This document shows positions 35,501-44,406 of a stretch of 64,000 nucleotides of DNA, piece by piece. The stretch is taken from assembly GCF_000702205.1 (NCBI RefSeq), contig NZ_JNKW01000005.1:62001-126000 (forward strand), given 5' to 3'. Positions within the stretch are counted from its first letter, which is position 1. Each line of letters opens with the position of its first letter. The stretch comes from Lachnospira multipara LB2003 (GTDB lineage Bacteria > Bacillota > Clostridia > Lachnospirales > Lachnospiraceae). The position numbers and the translations under genes were made by a program. The notes under the pieces are model-generated. The model did not search any database, was not told where the DNA came from, and worked only from the letters and a program-made list of their open reading frames with translations.

Positions 35501-36980
35501 CTATACCATTCTTATTATGTTCTATAAGACTTTGTAATCCTGCAAGTTCCTTATCTGCCTCTCTTAGGTCTTTCTTTGCAACCTCATATTTAGCATTAAC
35601 ATTTTTCTCATCATTATCAGATAACTTCTTCTTACTAAGTAAATCATCTAATTTGCGATTATAAATCTTATAATATGCTCCTGCTAACTCCTTTAATTCC
35701 TTTAGAATGTCATCATCATCCCTTAATCTTCCATCAAGAGATGTCTTAACAGAAAGAAGATTATCATTATAATCTAAATAATCCTTATAATCTTGTAACG
35801 CCTCATAAAGATTAAGTTTTTTCTCTAAATCATCAATTTTTTCTTGTTCATTAGAAACAATATCCTTAGATTCCTTTACAAGTTTTTCTAATGCATCTAG
35901 TGAACGTTTCTCAGACATTACTTCTGCTATAGCAATGTTCTTATTCTCATAATCTAGGGATTCCTTTATTCTATCTAGGGCATGTCCTTTTTGTTCAACT
36001 TCAAGTTGCTTATTTCCATGCTCATAAATTGAGCAAAGTCCTAGATTATATAAATCCTTGGAAGTCTTATTTTTTCTATCGTAAAAATCTTTATATGTCT
36101 CTAGGTATTCCCTAAATCCGTCTATAGCTGCGACTTGGCTATCATAAGCGCTAAGACGTGCATGTTTTTTAGATAACTCCACTAACTTATCCTTGATATC
36201 AAGTAAAGTCTCTGCCATCTTTTCTTCGTCATTATCTACAGATAGTCTGTTATTAAAGGATTTCTGAATTATTTCTTCAATTAATAAGTCCTCAATTACT
36301 TTTCTACTTGTCTTATAATTAGTTTCAAAGTATGTTCTTACATGACCTTCTGTCTTATTTATTCCGCGAACAATTTCCCACGCACTTTCATAAATACCAT
36401 ATTTAGTAATAAAACTCTGATATTCACCCTTCTTGTCAAAAATATAAACTTCGTACTTAAAGTCCGTTTTATTCAATTCACGAAGATAGTTTTTAAGTCC
36501 ATTATAAGTGATTTTTTCTCCATTGCTTGAAAGTGGCAAGTTCTTAATATCATTGTCGCCAAACTCTCTATAAAAAAGACAATAATTAAAGTACTCGATT
36601 GAAGCACTGCTACTTGACTGGGCTAGACTATCATCTTGGTCATCGTCCCCTTGCTTACCCTTTCTTGCACAAAAACCTGTAGTCATATACGTAAAACCAT
36701 CTTTTACGTAACACTTATCAAGCTTCCATTCCACAAGAGAATGAATACAGGTATTTCCTCCTCCCTGTCTAAAAAGCTTCTCTATAGGCTGCTTTTCATC
36801 AAGAGTACAATTTGGAATCATATTCTGTAATAGTAAAAGCATAAGCAAACTTTTACCACCACCATTAGCCAAATCATATATAGTGTTTTTGCAATTAAAG
36901 CGCATAACAAAATCATCATAAACTTGAGTTGCAAAATTATATTTTACGTTATTAACACGAATTCTATTAATTTGCGGCAT
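32544..36980 (-). CDS. SMC-like ATPase of a Wadjet/MksB (condensin-type) complex, JetC-like
   Basis: 1478 aa, size and layout of MukB/MksB/JetC. The N-terminal head has Walker A near residue 43 (LANGGGKSLL). Long coiled coils flank a central hinge-like region at about 630-770 (ALPVGQRR, FVEYGFIIKNDFERI). The C-terminal head has a signature-like GSTGQSQGIYIQF and a Walker B-like IFIDNPFG at about 1386-1394, where Asn follows the Asp instead of the usual Glu. It overlaps the JetB-like gene by 14 bp, a sign of translational coupling. By family knowledge it should form an ATP-driven loop-extruding motor with the two genes upstream. Confidence 0.75.
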   Translation of the reverse strand: MPQINRIRVNNVKYNFATQVYDDFVMRFNCKNTIYDLANGGGKSLLMLLLLQNMIPNCTLDEKQPIEKLFRQGGGNTCIHSLVEWKLDKCYVKDGFTYMTTGFCARKGKQGDDDQDDSLAQSSSSASIEYFNYCLFYREFGDNDIKNLPLSSNGEKITYNGLKNYLRELNKTDFKYEVYIFDKKGEYQSFITKYGIYESAWEIVRGINKTEGHVRTYFETNYKTSRKVIEDLLIEEIIQKSFNNRLSVDNDEEKMAETLLDIKDKLVELSKKHARLSAYDSQVAAIDGFREYLETYKDFYDRKNKTSKDLYNLGLCSIYEHGNKQLEVEQKGHALDRIKESLDYENKNIAIAEVMSEKRSLDALEKLVKESKDIVSNEQEKIDDLEKKLNLYEALQDYKDYLDYNDNLLSVKTSLDGRLRDDDDILKELKELAGAYYKIYNRKLDDLLSKKKLSDNDEKNVNAKYEVAKKDLREADKELAGLQSLIEHNKNGIEGANKRLKSMMDEVGLLVPENAEEMLKNDTKNLSDYKAKLITVSDSYKKDLQELNKLTEQINTNKALIDVLKVQLTDSATDKEKDASSNEKLENIISIYGKELNAGLCDQILDTYRSVYRDYEDAIREEKALVKFIDNVNKRTYTCDNKERERLKNYLVSQYGDDVVEGHEWFDALPVGQRRDVLKRTPFVEYGFIIKNDFERIKNDQTLTNFGRGAVIFPVISEQILIDTKLEVNKELVVFALKDMNFLRDQADIDRELKLANDELSEIRYKKKTLEDRKDLIWNDYTFVFSYQVLKNKNNQSQSINEIEGKVSHYEEEIMSYEEKRHQLDERVRESEKDKETLETEVEKIGQRVQKLKTIISFNAQISDVYNEVASLEGKIAAAKVKVTDYENNLSKLSEQLNSQREINYSYDKKIVNLKANWEEEYKQYYDPSIECTEIYAIYENDESGLESRFSGLRTALNSKSADVKDKENLIQHLNSSIAKCVNQIEYRGFKLEEMQNLYSKEKQFNLATNKLMDYKKELETLKKNHKKNMAELDSKEALYNRLDGSICYGINQIEEKYGEYKAFDCNDPEAFIKQHKELIEKLKKDVKNQEKAIKDSESKLKEIAVIERDLRRIVADAGMELPETVDSNLGSNLSINLDDYEDVIKEYQAIGKLEYKKKEEFVKNKQNLIDLLNGFDARELSEEIKISINTPDSFEKAETMIAALSETNQLIELEKDRIRKGIEDMERIKDNFENRCIQTCANIKTELDRLPKLSNINLDGEQISIISLAIPYVKEELYKDRMSNYIDETVVMAESFKDLSERLKYIRNRLSWKRLFSVIVTDMNAVRVNLYKRERIKDQSRYLKYEEAVGSTGQSQGIYIQFLIAIINYISNMNEYSSDGVTGKTIFIDNPFGAAKDIYIWEPIFKLLATNHVQLIVPARGATPAIIGRFDVNYILGQKLVDNKQQTVVVDYYSNTKESELEYTRMEYEQASFDFLT

Positions 36981-37686
36981 TTTCTACTCCCCCGTTCATA
37001 ATCTCAGAAAATCTTCCTCTATATTCATCAAAATAATTTTCAATTAAGCTCTTAAATCTATCTGTTGGATAAAATCTATCCTGACTTTCCACTAATAATT
37101 CTTGACTTACAAGGAAATTAAGTACAATTTTTACAAAACCTGCTTTAGAATTTCTTGCAGCTCTAAGACCTGACTGTTCCTCATAAGTTGCTGCAGGAAG
37201 TTCATCCCAGCTAAGGGCAATCTGCTTAAAGGAATTCTCTTCAACCTCATCAAGTACAAGTCCTTTACTTTTATCTACTATTGATGAGCTTGTTTTTTCC
37301 ACATTATTTATTACATCTTCAACCCTTATAAACTCCGCATATGTAGAGCTAATGGTGTCTGTATAAAAAAGCATAATAACATTGTAGATTACAAAATATG
37401 ATAGATATAATTCCTTATTAACCCTAAGTCCCATCTTATTTCTAAGTTCTTCGTTAGTATATCCAAAGACCTTATTACTCTCTTTAGGACCCACAAATAA
37501 TGCATTATTATATTCATAAATATTTAAATTGAATTTCTTCAAAGACATATGAACAATGTCATATACCTCAGCATTAGTATTGTATTCCTGATAAAGTCCA
37601 GAATTATCGCCTTTTTCAGCCACCGATTCTCCATTAACAAGTTTAGATACAATATCTAACGCCTTATCTAAATTTCGATTTTCCAT
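36967..37686 (-). CDS. JetB/MksE-like small condensin accessory subunit
   Basis: 239 aa, helical with winged-helix-like segments near the C-terminus (FVKIVLNFLVSQELLVESQDRFYPTDRFKSL). The size and position between the JetA-like and JetC-like genes match the KITE-type subunit MksE/JetB (DUF6063-like in Wadjet type III). The sequence alone is weakly diagnostic, so the call rests largely on context. There is an 11-bp gap from the JetA-like gene and a 14-bp overlap with the JetC-like gene. Confidence 0.6.
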   Translation of the reverse strand: MENRNLDKALDIVSKLVNGESVAEKGDNSGLYQEYNTNAEVYDIVHMSLKKFNLNIYEYNNALFVGPKESNKVFGYTNEELRNKMGLRVNKELYLSYFVIYNVIMLFYTDTISSTYAEFIRVEDVINNVEKTSSSIVDKSKGLVLDEVEENSFKQIALSWDELPAATYEEQSGLRAARNSKAGFVKIVLNFLVSQELLVESQDRFYPTDRFKSLIENYFDEYRGRFSEIMNGGVENAAN

Positions 37687-37697
37687 AATTCTCCTTT

Positions 37698-39212
37698 TTA
37701 GCTTACCTTCCTGATTAAAATATCGCTAACTTCTAAATCATCGCCTATCTTAACCATATCGTCCTGTTGCTTAACTAATTCAATATTAATTCTATTGCTA
37801 CCCTCATAGCCCTCTTTTAATATTCCATCTAAAAATGTTTCATTATCCATTTCGCTTCCGCCAATTTTATATGTCTCTTTTTGACAAAGATTAACAAAAA
37901 ACGAGAAATAGTCCACATTTTTTAGAATGTTTTCATCATAAGTTTTTTTCATAAGTTCATTAAAGTCGCTTAAGCTTATACTTGTCTTCTTATGAAGGAC
38001 GCTTATAAGATTATTCATAATAAAGATGTAATTAAACTTAATTCTTGCATCTTCGATTTCATCCTCAAAGACAATATCCATTGCTTCTTCATTAATAACT
38101 TTTTCCTTATATTCATACTTGGCTGGCTTCATAGTTAAAGCCTCATCTATACTATTTAATCCAAAAGTCTTTTTAATGTTTGGCTTAAATAAAGGACCAA
38201 GCAATATGCTTAATGCATCTGCATTGTCTCTTTTTATCATAGCATTTAGAGTAGCTGTAAAATCCATATGACTTCTTAGTCTGCTTAACTTAGCACGTCT
38301 AACAGCATCATCTGTCATCTTCTGCATTTGTGTGCAATCTCTTAAAAGCTCTGCATGTCTATTCATAGCTATCTTTAGCTGATTTTCTAGATTATATATT
38401 TCATTAATAGTTCTATAATAACTTTCAGTTTTTTCCTTAGTGCTACTAGCATTTAGTCGATCTATGGATTTTTTTATTAATTCCTGATTTTTCTTAAATA
38501 ACTTTTCTTCATCTTCAAACCACTTCATTCCCGTTTCAACAAATTCTTCATATGCATCAATGCCCGCATAAACATCTGTTGATAGAATTAAAAGGACTTC
38601 GTTCTTCTTTTGTTTTAATCTGTTCACTTCTTCATTAATTCGCTCTACAACTTCAATACCACCTCTGAAGTTCTCTGAATTAATCATTTTTTCAAGAAGC
38701 AACTGAGATACATTTATTCTACTTTCATCTTTTATTTCTTTCGTATCAAGATAGAATTCTACCGCATCCGCACTTATGGAATACCACACTGTATTATTAC
38801 GTATCGTACTTTCTATAATTCTCATTCGTGAAACATATCTCTTTTTATCAATTGGATCAAAGTATGAAAATTCAAATGGTCTACCGTCATTTTTAATCTT
38901 ATCAAACACATAATCAGATATTTCCTTAGCCTCTTCCATTGTTAAATCAAGGCCAAAATCTCTTTTTAGTAGACTTTCTGTAAAATTAAGATACTCAATA
39001 TAGGTTACATCCTTTTCTTTAAAGTTATTCTCTTCAATGAAAAAACGTAAGATTGCCATTATGATATAACCCATATCAAGAACTTCATATTTACCATCCT
39101 TAAATTGAGAAAAATTGGTATCTATCAATTTAAAAAACGGATAGTATTTTTTTAGATTTAGCATTCGCTCACGGTGATCTGTTATAATATCACCCATCAT
39201 ATTTTCAGCCAT
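37698..39212 (-). CDS. JetA/MksF-like kleisin subunit
   Basis: 504 aa. The N-terminal part is helical with a winged-helix feel (HRERMLNLKKYYPFFKLI ... GYIIMAILRFFIEENN). The middle, about residues 215-330, is coiled coil (EVNRLKQKKNEVL ... ENQLKIAMNRHAELL). The C-terminus is a second small domain. This layout and the gene order fit the kleisin MksF/JetA (DUF5716-like). The start is the ATG at 39212 behind GGGAG; an upstream TTG (39248) would run into recR. It begins 43 bp after recR and appears to be part of the dnaX operon. Confidence 0.6.
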   Translation of the reverse strand: MAENMMGDIITDHRERMLNLKKYYPFFKLIDTNFSQFKDGKYEVLDMGYIIMAILRFFIEENNFKEKDVTYIEYLNFTESLLKRDFGLDLTMEEAKEISDYVFDKIKNDGRPFEFSYFDPIDKKRYVSRMRIIESTIRNNTVWYSISADAVEFYLDTKEIKDESRINVSQLLLEKMINSENFRGGIEVVERINEEVNRLKQKKNEVLLILSTDVYAGIDAYEEFVETGMKWFEDEEKLFKKNQELIKKSIDRLNASSTKEKTESYYRTINEIYNLENQLKIAMNRHAELLRDCTQMQKMTDDAVRRAKLSRLRSHMDFTATLNAMIKRDNADALSILLGPLFKPNIKKTFGLNSIDEALTMKPAKYEYKEKVINEEAMDIVFEDEIEDARIKFNYIFIMNNLISVLHKKTSISLSDFNELMKKTYDENILKNVDYFSFFVNLCQKETYKIGGSEMDNETFLDGILKEGYEGSNRINIELVKQQDDMVKIGDDLEVSDILIRKVS

Positions 39213-39255
39213 TTTATCTCCCTTGTGGCTCTTTAGCCAATCCCCCAAATATTAA

Positions 39256-39852
39256 TTACAATTCTGTTCTACCTTCAAGTGCACGAAGTAATGTAACTTC
39301 ATCAATATATTCTAGATCTCCACCTACAGGAACACCACTAGCAATTCTTGTTACCTTAATTCCTGTCGGCTTAATCATCTTGCTAATATACATGGCAGTT
39401 GTTTCGCCTTCTAGATTAGAATTAGTGGCAATAATAACTTCATCCACATCACCTTCTAATCTCTTTATAAGTTCCTTTAATTTAATATCACTTGGACCAA
39501 TTCCAAGCATTGGGCTAATAGCTCCATGAAGTACATGGTAAACGCCTTCATATTTACCTGTCTTTTCGTATGCTGCCAAATCCTGAGTCTGCTCCACAAC
39601 CATAATCACCTTATGATTTCTCTTCTCATCTCTACAAATCGGACAAATTTCCTCATCTGTTAATGTAAAACATGATTTGCAATAATGAATGTGACCTCTT
39701 GCCTCAACCATTGTATTAGCAAGGCGCTCCACCTCATCCTCAGGCATATTAATAATATGAAATGCCAGGCGCTGTGCACTTTTTGCGCCAACACCTGGTA
39801 ATCTTGAAAGTTCTTCTATTAGCTTATTTATATGTCCACTATAAATGTCCAT
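39256..39852 (-). CDS. recR: Recombination mediator protein RecR
   Basis: 198 aa, standard length. N-terminal HhH ([16 protein letters not shown]), the four-Cys zinc site ([18 protein letters not shown]), and a Toprim domain ([28 protein letters not shown]), then the C-terminal Walker-like EGETTAMYI. With RecO and RecF it loads RecA on gapped DNA. It overlaps ybaB by one base, in the classical dnaX-ybaB-recR order. Confidence 0.97.
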   Translation of the reverse strand: MDIYSGHINKLIEELSRLPGVGAKSAQRLAFHIINMPEDEVERLANTMVEARGHIHYCKSCFTLTDEEICPICRDEKRNHKVIMVVEQTQDLAAYEKTGKYEGVYHVLHGAISPMLGIGPSDIKLKELIKRLEGDVDEVIIATNSNLEGETTAMYISKMIKPTGIKVTRIASGVPVGGDLEYIDEVTLLRALEGRTEL

Positions 39853-40202
39853 TAAAATAAACCTCCGCCAAGACCTGAAAGGCCTCCAGTAATCTTAGAC
39901 ATAGATGCTGCAGATTCTTCCTCGCACTTTCTAAGCGCTTCGTTAGCTGCTGCAACAATTAAATCCTGAAGCATTTCAACATCATCTGGATCAACAGCTT
40001 CTGGATCAATTGTAACCTTTGTAAGTTCTCTCTTACCAGTTACTGTAACTTCAACAACTCCACCACCTGCAGTTGCTGTGAATTCCTTACTTTCTAGTGC
40101 TGCCTGCTGCTCTTCCATCTGTCTTTGCATTCTCTGAGCCTGCTTCATTAAATTATTCATATTGCCAGGCATACCACCTGGAAAACCGCCTCTTTTAGCC
40201 AT
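39852..40202 (-). CDS. YbaB/EbfC family nucleoid-associated protein
   Basis: 116 aa. It starts [31 protein letters not shown] and has the conserved core [29 protein letters not shown]. It is a small DNA-binding dimer whose gene always sits between dnaX and recR. It overlaps both neighbours by one base. Confidence 0.96.
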   Translation of the reverse strand: MAKRGGFPGGMPGNMNNLMKQAQRMQRQMEEQQAALESKEFTATAGGGVVEVTVTGKRELTKVTIDPEAVDPDDVEMLQDLIVAAANEALRKCEEESAASMSKITGGLSGLGGGLF

Positions 40203-41827
40203 TAGATCATTTCCTCCGTATTATCATCAATTTCAATTTCGACTCCACTAACAAGATCTTTAATATCTGTATATCTGTTGTAGAAGTCTTCATTATCATC
40301 TAATTTTGTTATAAGAAGATCAACTGTAACTCCAGTTCTTTCCTCTATTAAATCAACCAATTCAGCCTTTCTTTCTTCTCGGCTTAAATCGTTATAGCTA
40401 CTTAAAGATTGTATCATAATCTCTAAACGTTTTCCATCTTCAGAAAGCGTTACATGTGACTTTTCTAGCATTTCTTTAAGTCTAGCTTCCTCTATACTAT
40501 CAACTATGCTTCTCCAAGCTTTCGCAATACTTTTTATATCTTCTGGGACAGCCTTATAAACTCTCTTTGGTAGTTCTTCTTTAACAGCATCCCCTTTATC
40601 TGTATCACTCGCCGCTCTAATTGGTACCATTACAGCCCCTGATTTTATTTTATTTAAGGCTTCTTCTAATTTACCTTCTAAAATGGTAATTCTACTTGTA
40701 AGATCTGATATATCCTCACTATTTTCCATAGCAGGTCTCATAAGTTTAATTAAAGTAATTTCTAATTCAATTCTCTTTTGAGTTGCCAGCTTAAGCTTAG
40801 CAACACTTTCAGATAGAATTCTTATATAACGCATTAATGTATCAACATCAACAAGTTTACTTACCTCTACCATATCATTTAGGTTATCACTAGAAACATC
40901 AATAACGTCTTCTATTTCCTTAATATCTCCTGTTGTCTTAATAAGAAGAAGATTCCTTAAATACCAAATAAAATCATTAACAAATTGAACAAGATCTCGA
41001 CCTTGAATAATAATGTCTTCTATAAGATTCATACACTGTGTCACATCGCCCTTTAATATAATCTCCAAAAGATTCTTAAACACATCTGTGTCAACAGCGC
41101 CTAAAACCTCAAGTACATTCTCATATTTAAGGTCCTTACCAAGATAAAAAGCGATACATTGATCAAGTAAGGATAGGGCATCTCTCATTGAACCATCTCC
41201 AGCTTTAGCAATATATCTTAAAGCTCTATCTTCAACATTAATATTCTCAGCTTTCATAAGCTCTGAAAGTCTTGATGCAATTGTATCTATGGTAATTCTA
41301 TGAAAATCGTATCTTTGAACACGAGATAGAATTGTAATTGGTATCTTAGCAACTTCTGTAGTTGCAAGTATAAAAATTACATATGCTGGTGGTTCCTCTA
41401 AAGTCTTTAAAAGAGCATTAAAAGCACTTGTTGATAGCATATGTACCTCATCGATGATATATACTTTGTATTTACCTTCTGTTGGTGAATACTGAACTTC
41501 ATCGACAATCTGACGTACATCATCTACGCTATTATTAGATGCAGCATCCATTTCAATAACATTCATAGATACTCCAGCTGCAATAGCCTTACAAACAGAA
41601 CATTCCCCACAAGGATTTCCATCCACAGGATTCTCACAGTTAACAGCTTTTGCCATAATCTTAGCAATAGTTGTCTTACCAGTACCTCTTGTACCTGTAA
41701 AAAGATATGCATGTCCTATTCTATCCGCTTTTATTTGGTTTTTTAATGTTGTAACAATGTGGTCCTGACCCTTAACATCATCGAAATTATCAGGTCTCCA
41801 CTTTCTATATAATGCTTGATATGCCAT
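40202..41827 (-). CDS. dnaX: DNA polymerase III subunit gamma/tau
   Basis: 541 aa clamp-loader ATPase. Walker A GTRGTGKTTIAK near residue 44, the zinc module with cysteines around residues 64-82 (PCGECSVC), Walker B YIIDEVHMLS, and sensor SRVQRYDFHRI. A C-terminal tau-like tail continues from about residue 370. It is downstream of the SRP RNA gene, as in Bacillus. Confidence 0.97.
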   Translation of the reverse strand: MAYQALYRKWRPDNFDDVKGQDHIVTTLKNQIKADRIGHAYLFTGTRGTGKTTIAKIMAKAVNCENPVDGNPCGECSVCKAIAAGVSMNVIEMDAASNNSVDDVRQIVDEVQYSPTEGKYKVYIIDEVHMLSTSAFNALLKTLEEPPAYVIFILATTEVAKIPITILSRVQRYDFHRITIDTIASRLSELMKAENINVEDRALRYIAKAGDGSMRDALSLLDQCIAFYLGKDLKYENVLEVLGAVDTDVFKNLLEIILKGDVTQCMNLIEDIIIQGRDLVQFVNDFIWYLRNLLLIKTTGDIKEIEDVIDVSSDNLNDMVEVSKLVDVDTLMRYIRILSESVAKLKLATQKRIELEITLIKLMRPAMENSEDISDLTSRITILEGKLEEALNKIKSGAVMVPIRAASDTDKGDAVKEELPKRVYKAVPEDIKSIAKAWRSIVDSIEEARLKEMLEKSHVTLSEDGKRLEIMIQSLSSYNDLSREERKAELVDLIEERTGVTVDLLITKLDDNEDFYNRYTDIKDLVSGVEIEIDDNTEEMI

Positions 41828-41943
41828 AACTTTATCTCTCTTTTACAAATTTATAAATCTATTCTAAATTATAAATCAAATTACAAATATTTAAAAGCAA
41901 CATATTTAATCCACGCAATTGTAATTTCACTATATGATAACAA

Positions 41944-41975
41944 TTGCCACATAAGGTTAAACCTCATGTGGCTAA
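41944..41975. other. Hairpin between SRP RNA and dnaX
   Basis: GCCACATAAGG and CCTCATGTGGC form an 11-bp stem with one G-U/A-C difference and a 5-nt loop. Neither side has a strong T run, so it may be a weak terminator or an RNA-processing element of the SRP RNA transcript rather than a strict end point. Confidence 0.45.
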
Positions 41976-42006
41976 TAAAAAGATAAATTATTCCAATGTT
42001 TTAAAG

Positions 42007-42273
42007 CCGTGCGCTTTAGTCTCGAACAATCATCCACAGACGTTACCAGTATAGTTAGCTCGGCCCAGGCGACCTCTCGGCACATAGAAGGTTCTACTTA
42101 ATGCTGCTTCGTTCCCGACCTGACATGATTCATAGATTCCTATTGCGAAAGACCCAAACGTCATCACCACTTTTACCGGGCTGCTCCATAAAATCAAGCC
42201 CTCAACCAAAGCATCACCCCTGCTATAGCAGATTTCAGGTACAGGGTTCTGCTACCACCCCGGCTGCACGGTA
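42007..42273 (-). ncRNA. ffs: Signal recognition particle RNA (large bacterial type)
   Basis: The minus-strand RNA starts near ACCGTGCAGCCGGGG and ends near GCACGG; the two ends pair. Domain IV is at 42103-42122 with CAGGTC, a GGAA tetraloop and GAAGCAGC, the Ffh-binding signature. The length (about 267 nt) and the GGGTGGTAGC 5' region indicate the Alu-containing Bacillus/Clostridium form. The location next to dnaX-ybaB-recR and tadA matches Bacillus synteny. The ends are estimated from the promoter and the closing helix. Confidence 0.93.
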
Positions 42274-42279
42274 ATATAA

Positions 42280-42309
42280 ATTATACTTATAATTGCTCTC
42301 TTTTGTCAA
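42280..42309 (-). promoter_or_regulatory. Strong promoter of the SRP RNA gene
   Basis: Minus strand: perfect -35 TTGACA (42309-42304), 18-bp spacer, perfect -10 TATAAT (42285-42280). Its -35 overlaps the -35 of the divergent tadA promoter. Confidence 0.85.
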
Positions 42310-42331
42310 CCACATATAAATGTGATAAAAT
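42303..42331 (+). promoter_or_regulatory. Promoter of tadA
   Basis: Plus strand: -35 TTGTCA (42303-42308), 17-bp spacer, -10 TAAAAT (42326-42331). The spacer carries the dyad CACATataaATGTG. Confidence 0.65.
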
Positions 42332-42362
42332 CAATTATAAAGTTAGGAAATAAGGTGTTTAT

Positions 42363-42887
42363 ATGGAAGAAACCACAAACAGTATTGAAGAATTAAATTT
42401 ACATAAAAAATATATGCGACAAGCTATTACTCAGGCTAAAAAAGCTTATAAATTAAGGGAAGTACCTATAGGCTGTGTAATAGTACACGATGGAAAGGTT
42501 ATTGGCAGAGGCTATAATAGACGAAATACAGATAAGACAAGCCTTGGACATGCTGAAATAACAGCCATAAAAAAAGCAAGTAAAGTTATTGGAGATTGGA
42601 GACTTGAAGATTGCACAATCTATATAACCCTAGAACCTTGCCAGATGTGCGCTGGAGCAATTGTACAGGCACGAATTCCCAATGTTGTTATTGGTTCTAT
42701 GAATCCAAAAGCCGGATGTGCAGGATCCATTATTAACATATTAGATATTAGTGCCTTCAATCATCAGTGCAAAATTACAAAAGGCGTTTTAAATGAAGAA
42801 TGCTCTAATATGCTTACTGAGTTTTTTAAAGAACTTCGCGAATACAAAAAAGCTATGAAAAAACCAGACATCCAAAAATCCAATTAA
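42363..42887 (+). CDS. tadA: tRNA-specific adenosine deaminase
   Basis: 174 aa zinc enzyme that makes inosine at the wobble position of tRNA-Arg(ACG). Zinc and catalytic motifs: HAEITAIKKA (His and Glu) and LEPCQMCAGAI (two Cys). The family-typical GCVIVHDGKVIGRGYNRRN is present. It is first of a plus-strand group with a GNAT gene (12 bp downstream) and rsmA. Confidence 0.95.
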   Translation: MEETTNSIEELNLHKKYMRQAITQAKKAYKLREVPIGCVIVHDGKVIGRGYNRRNTDKTSLGHAEITAIKKASKVIGDWRLEDCTIYITLEPCQMCAGAIVQARIPNVVIGSMNPKAGCAGSIINILDISAFNHQCKITKGVLNEECSNMLTEFFKELREYKKAMKKPDIQKSN

Positions 42888-42899
42888 GGAGGACTTGTC

Positions 42900-43445
42900 A
42901 TGAAACTCGAATATGATTTGGGAGATTATGTTCTACGTGCTTTAGATGAAACTTATACACAGCAAGTGCTTGATTTTTATAGTAGAAATCAGGCTTCCTT
43001 TAATCAGTATGAAACAGATAAGCCTGTTAATTTCTATACACAAGAATATATTTCTCTAATGCTTAATGCGGAATTTAATGGATATATAAAAGGAAATTAT
43101 ATACGCTTTTATTTGTATAAAAAGGACATTCCAGACTACATAGTTGCAACTTGTTCTTTTTCTCATATTCACTATGCCGATACTAAAAGTTGCAATATAG
43201 GATATAAAGTTGATTCCCTATATCATAACCGAGGAATTGCAACAAGCTTAGTTTCACAATGTGTAAAAATCATGTGTGAAGAAAAAGGACTTCATAGATT
43301 TGATAGTTACATCTTACCAAGTAATGCTCCATCTCTTAGAGTCATGGAAAAACTCGGATGGATTGATGAAGGAATTGCCTATAAATACGCCTTTATTAAT
43401 GGTACTTGGAAAGATCACAAGCATTTTGTTTACATAAATAACTAG
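42900..43445 (+). CDS. GNAT family N-acetyltransferase (RimJ/RimL-like)
   Basis: 181 aa. The acetyl-CoA loop region is NIGYKVDSLYHNRGIATSLVSQCVKIM. The C-terminal half carries the typical YILPSNAPSLRVMEKLGWIDEGIAYKYAFINGTWKDH of protein-alanine or small-molecule acetyltransferases. The substrate is unknown. A strong AGGAGG precedes the ATG. Confidence 0.9.
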   Translation: MKLEYDLGDYVLRALDETYTQQVLDFYSRNQASFNQYETDKPVNFYTQEYISLMLNAEFNGYIKGNYIRFYLYKKDIPDYIVATCSFSHIHYADTKSCNIGYKVDSLYHNRGIATSLVSQCVKIMCEEKGLHRFDSYILPSNAPSLRVMEKLGWIDEGIAYKYAFINGTWKDHKHFVYINN

Positions 43446-43507
43446 ACAAATTTTACATTTTATAGATATAATATCTAGACTTACATTATGTATGAAAGGA
43501 TTTAATT

Positions 43508-44383
43508 ATGAAAAATTATGACAATGTAATGCACCTTGGTAATCCAACCAATACCATTGCAGTATTAAATAGATATGGTTTTAATTTCCAGAAAAAATTT
43601 GGACAAAACTTTCTTATTGATGAAAATATCGTAAGTAAGATTGTAAGAGAAGCCGGTGTAACAAAAGACGATTTTGTACTTGAAATTGGACCTGGTATTG
43701 GTACTATGACTCAGATTCTATGTGAGAATGCAAGAGAAGTAGTAGCCGTTGAAATCGATACAAAGCTTATACCAATTTTAAGAGAAGATACACTTAGATA
43801 CTATGATAACGTAACAGTTATTAACGAAGATATCCTTAAGCTTGATATCAACAAATTAGCAATGGAAAGAAATAATGGCAAACCAATTAAAGTTGTTGCC
43901 AATTTACCATACTACATTACAACACCTATTATTATGGGACTTTTTGAAAGTCATGTTCCACTAGATAGTGTAACAATCATGGTACAAAAGGAAGTAGCTG
44001 ACAGAATGCAGGTAGGTCCTGGCACTAAAGACTATGGTGCTCTATCATTAGCTGTTCAGTATTATGCTAAGCCTGAAATCGTACTTAATGTACCAGCTAG
44101 CTGCTTTATGCCAAAGCCAAATGTAGACTCAGCTGTAATTAAACTTAACAGATATCAAACACCAGCTTATGAAGTTAAAAATGAAAGACTACTTTTCAAC
44201 TTAATTAAAGCTGCTTTCTTACAGAGAAGAAAAACAATGCTTAATAGCGTTTCTAATGGTCTTTCAAATGTAACAAAGGAAGATTTAGCTAACGCACTTG
44301 AATCTATGGGCCTTCCAAAGACAGTCCGTGGAGAAGCCCTAACCCTTGAACAATTCGTAGAATTAGCTAATAAATTAGCTTAA
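43508..44383 (+). CDS. rsmA: 16S rRNA (adenine1518-N6/1519-N6)-dimethyltransferase
   Basis: 291 aa (KsgA). FGQNFLIDENIVSKIV leads into motif I LEIGPGIGTMTQ. The catalytic NLPYYITTP motif and the C-terminal LLFNLIKAAFLQRRKTMLNS region are all present. It dimethylates two adenines of helix 45 late in 30S assembly. Confidence 0.97.
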   Translation: MKNYDNVMHLGNPTNTIAVLNRYGFNFQKKFGQNFLIDENIVSKIVREAGVTKDDFVLEIGPGIGTMTQILCENAREVVAVEIDTKLIPILREDTLRYYDNVTVINEDILKLDINKLAMERNNGKPIKVVANLPYYITTPIIMGLFESHVPLDSVTIMVQKEVADRMQVGPGTKDYGALSLAVQYYAKPEIVLNVPASCFMPKPNVDSAVIKLNRYQTPAYEVKNERLLFNLIKAAFLQRRKTMLNSVSNGLSNVTKEDLANALESMGLPKTVRGEALTLEQFVELANKLA

Positions 44384-44406
44384 ACTTTTAACTTAATCTT
44401 TAAACA

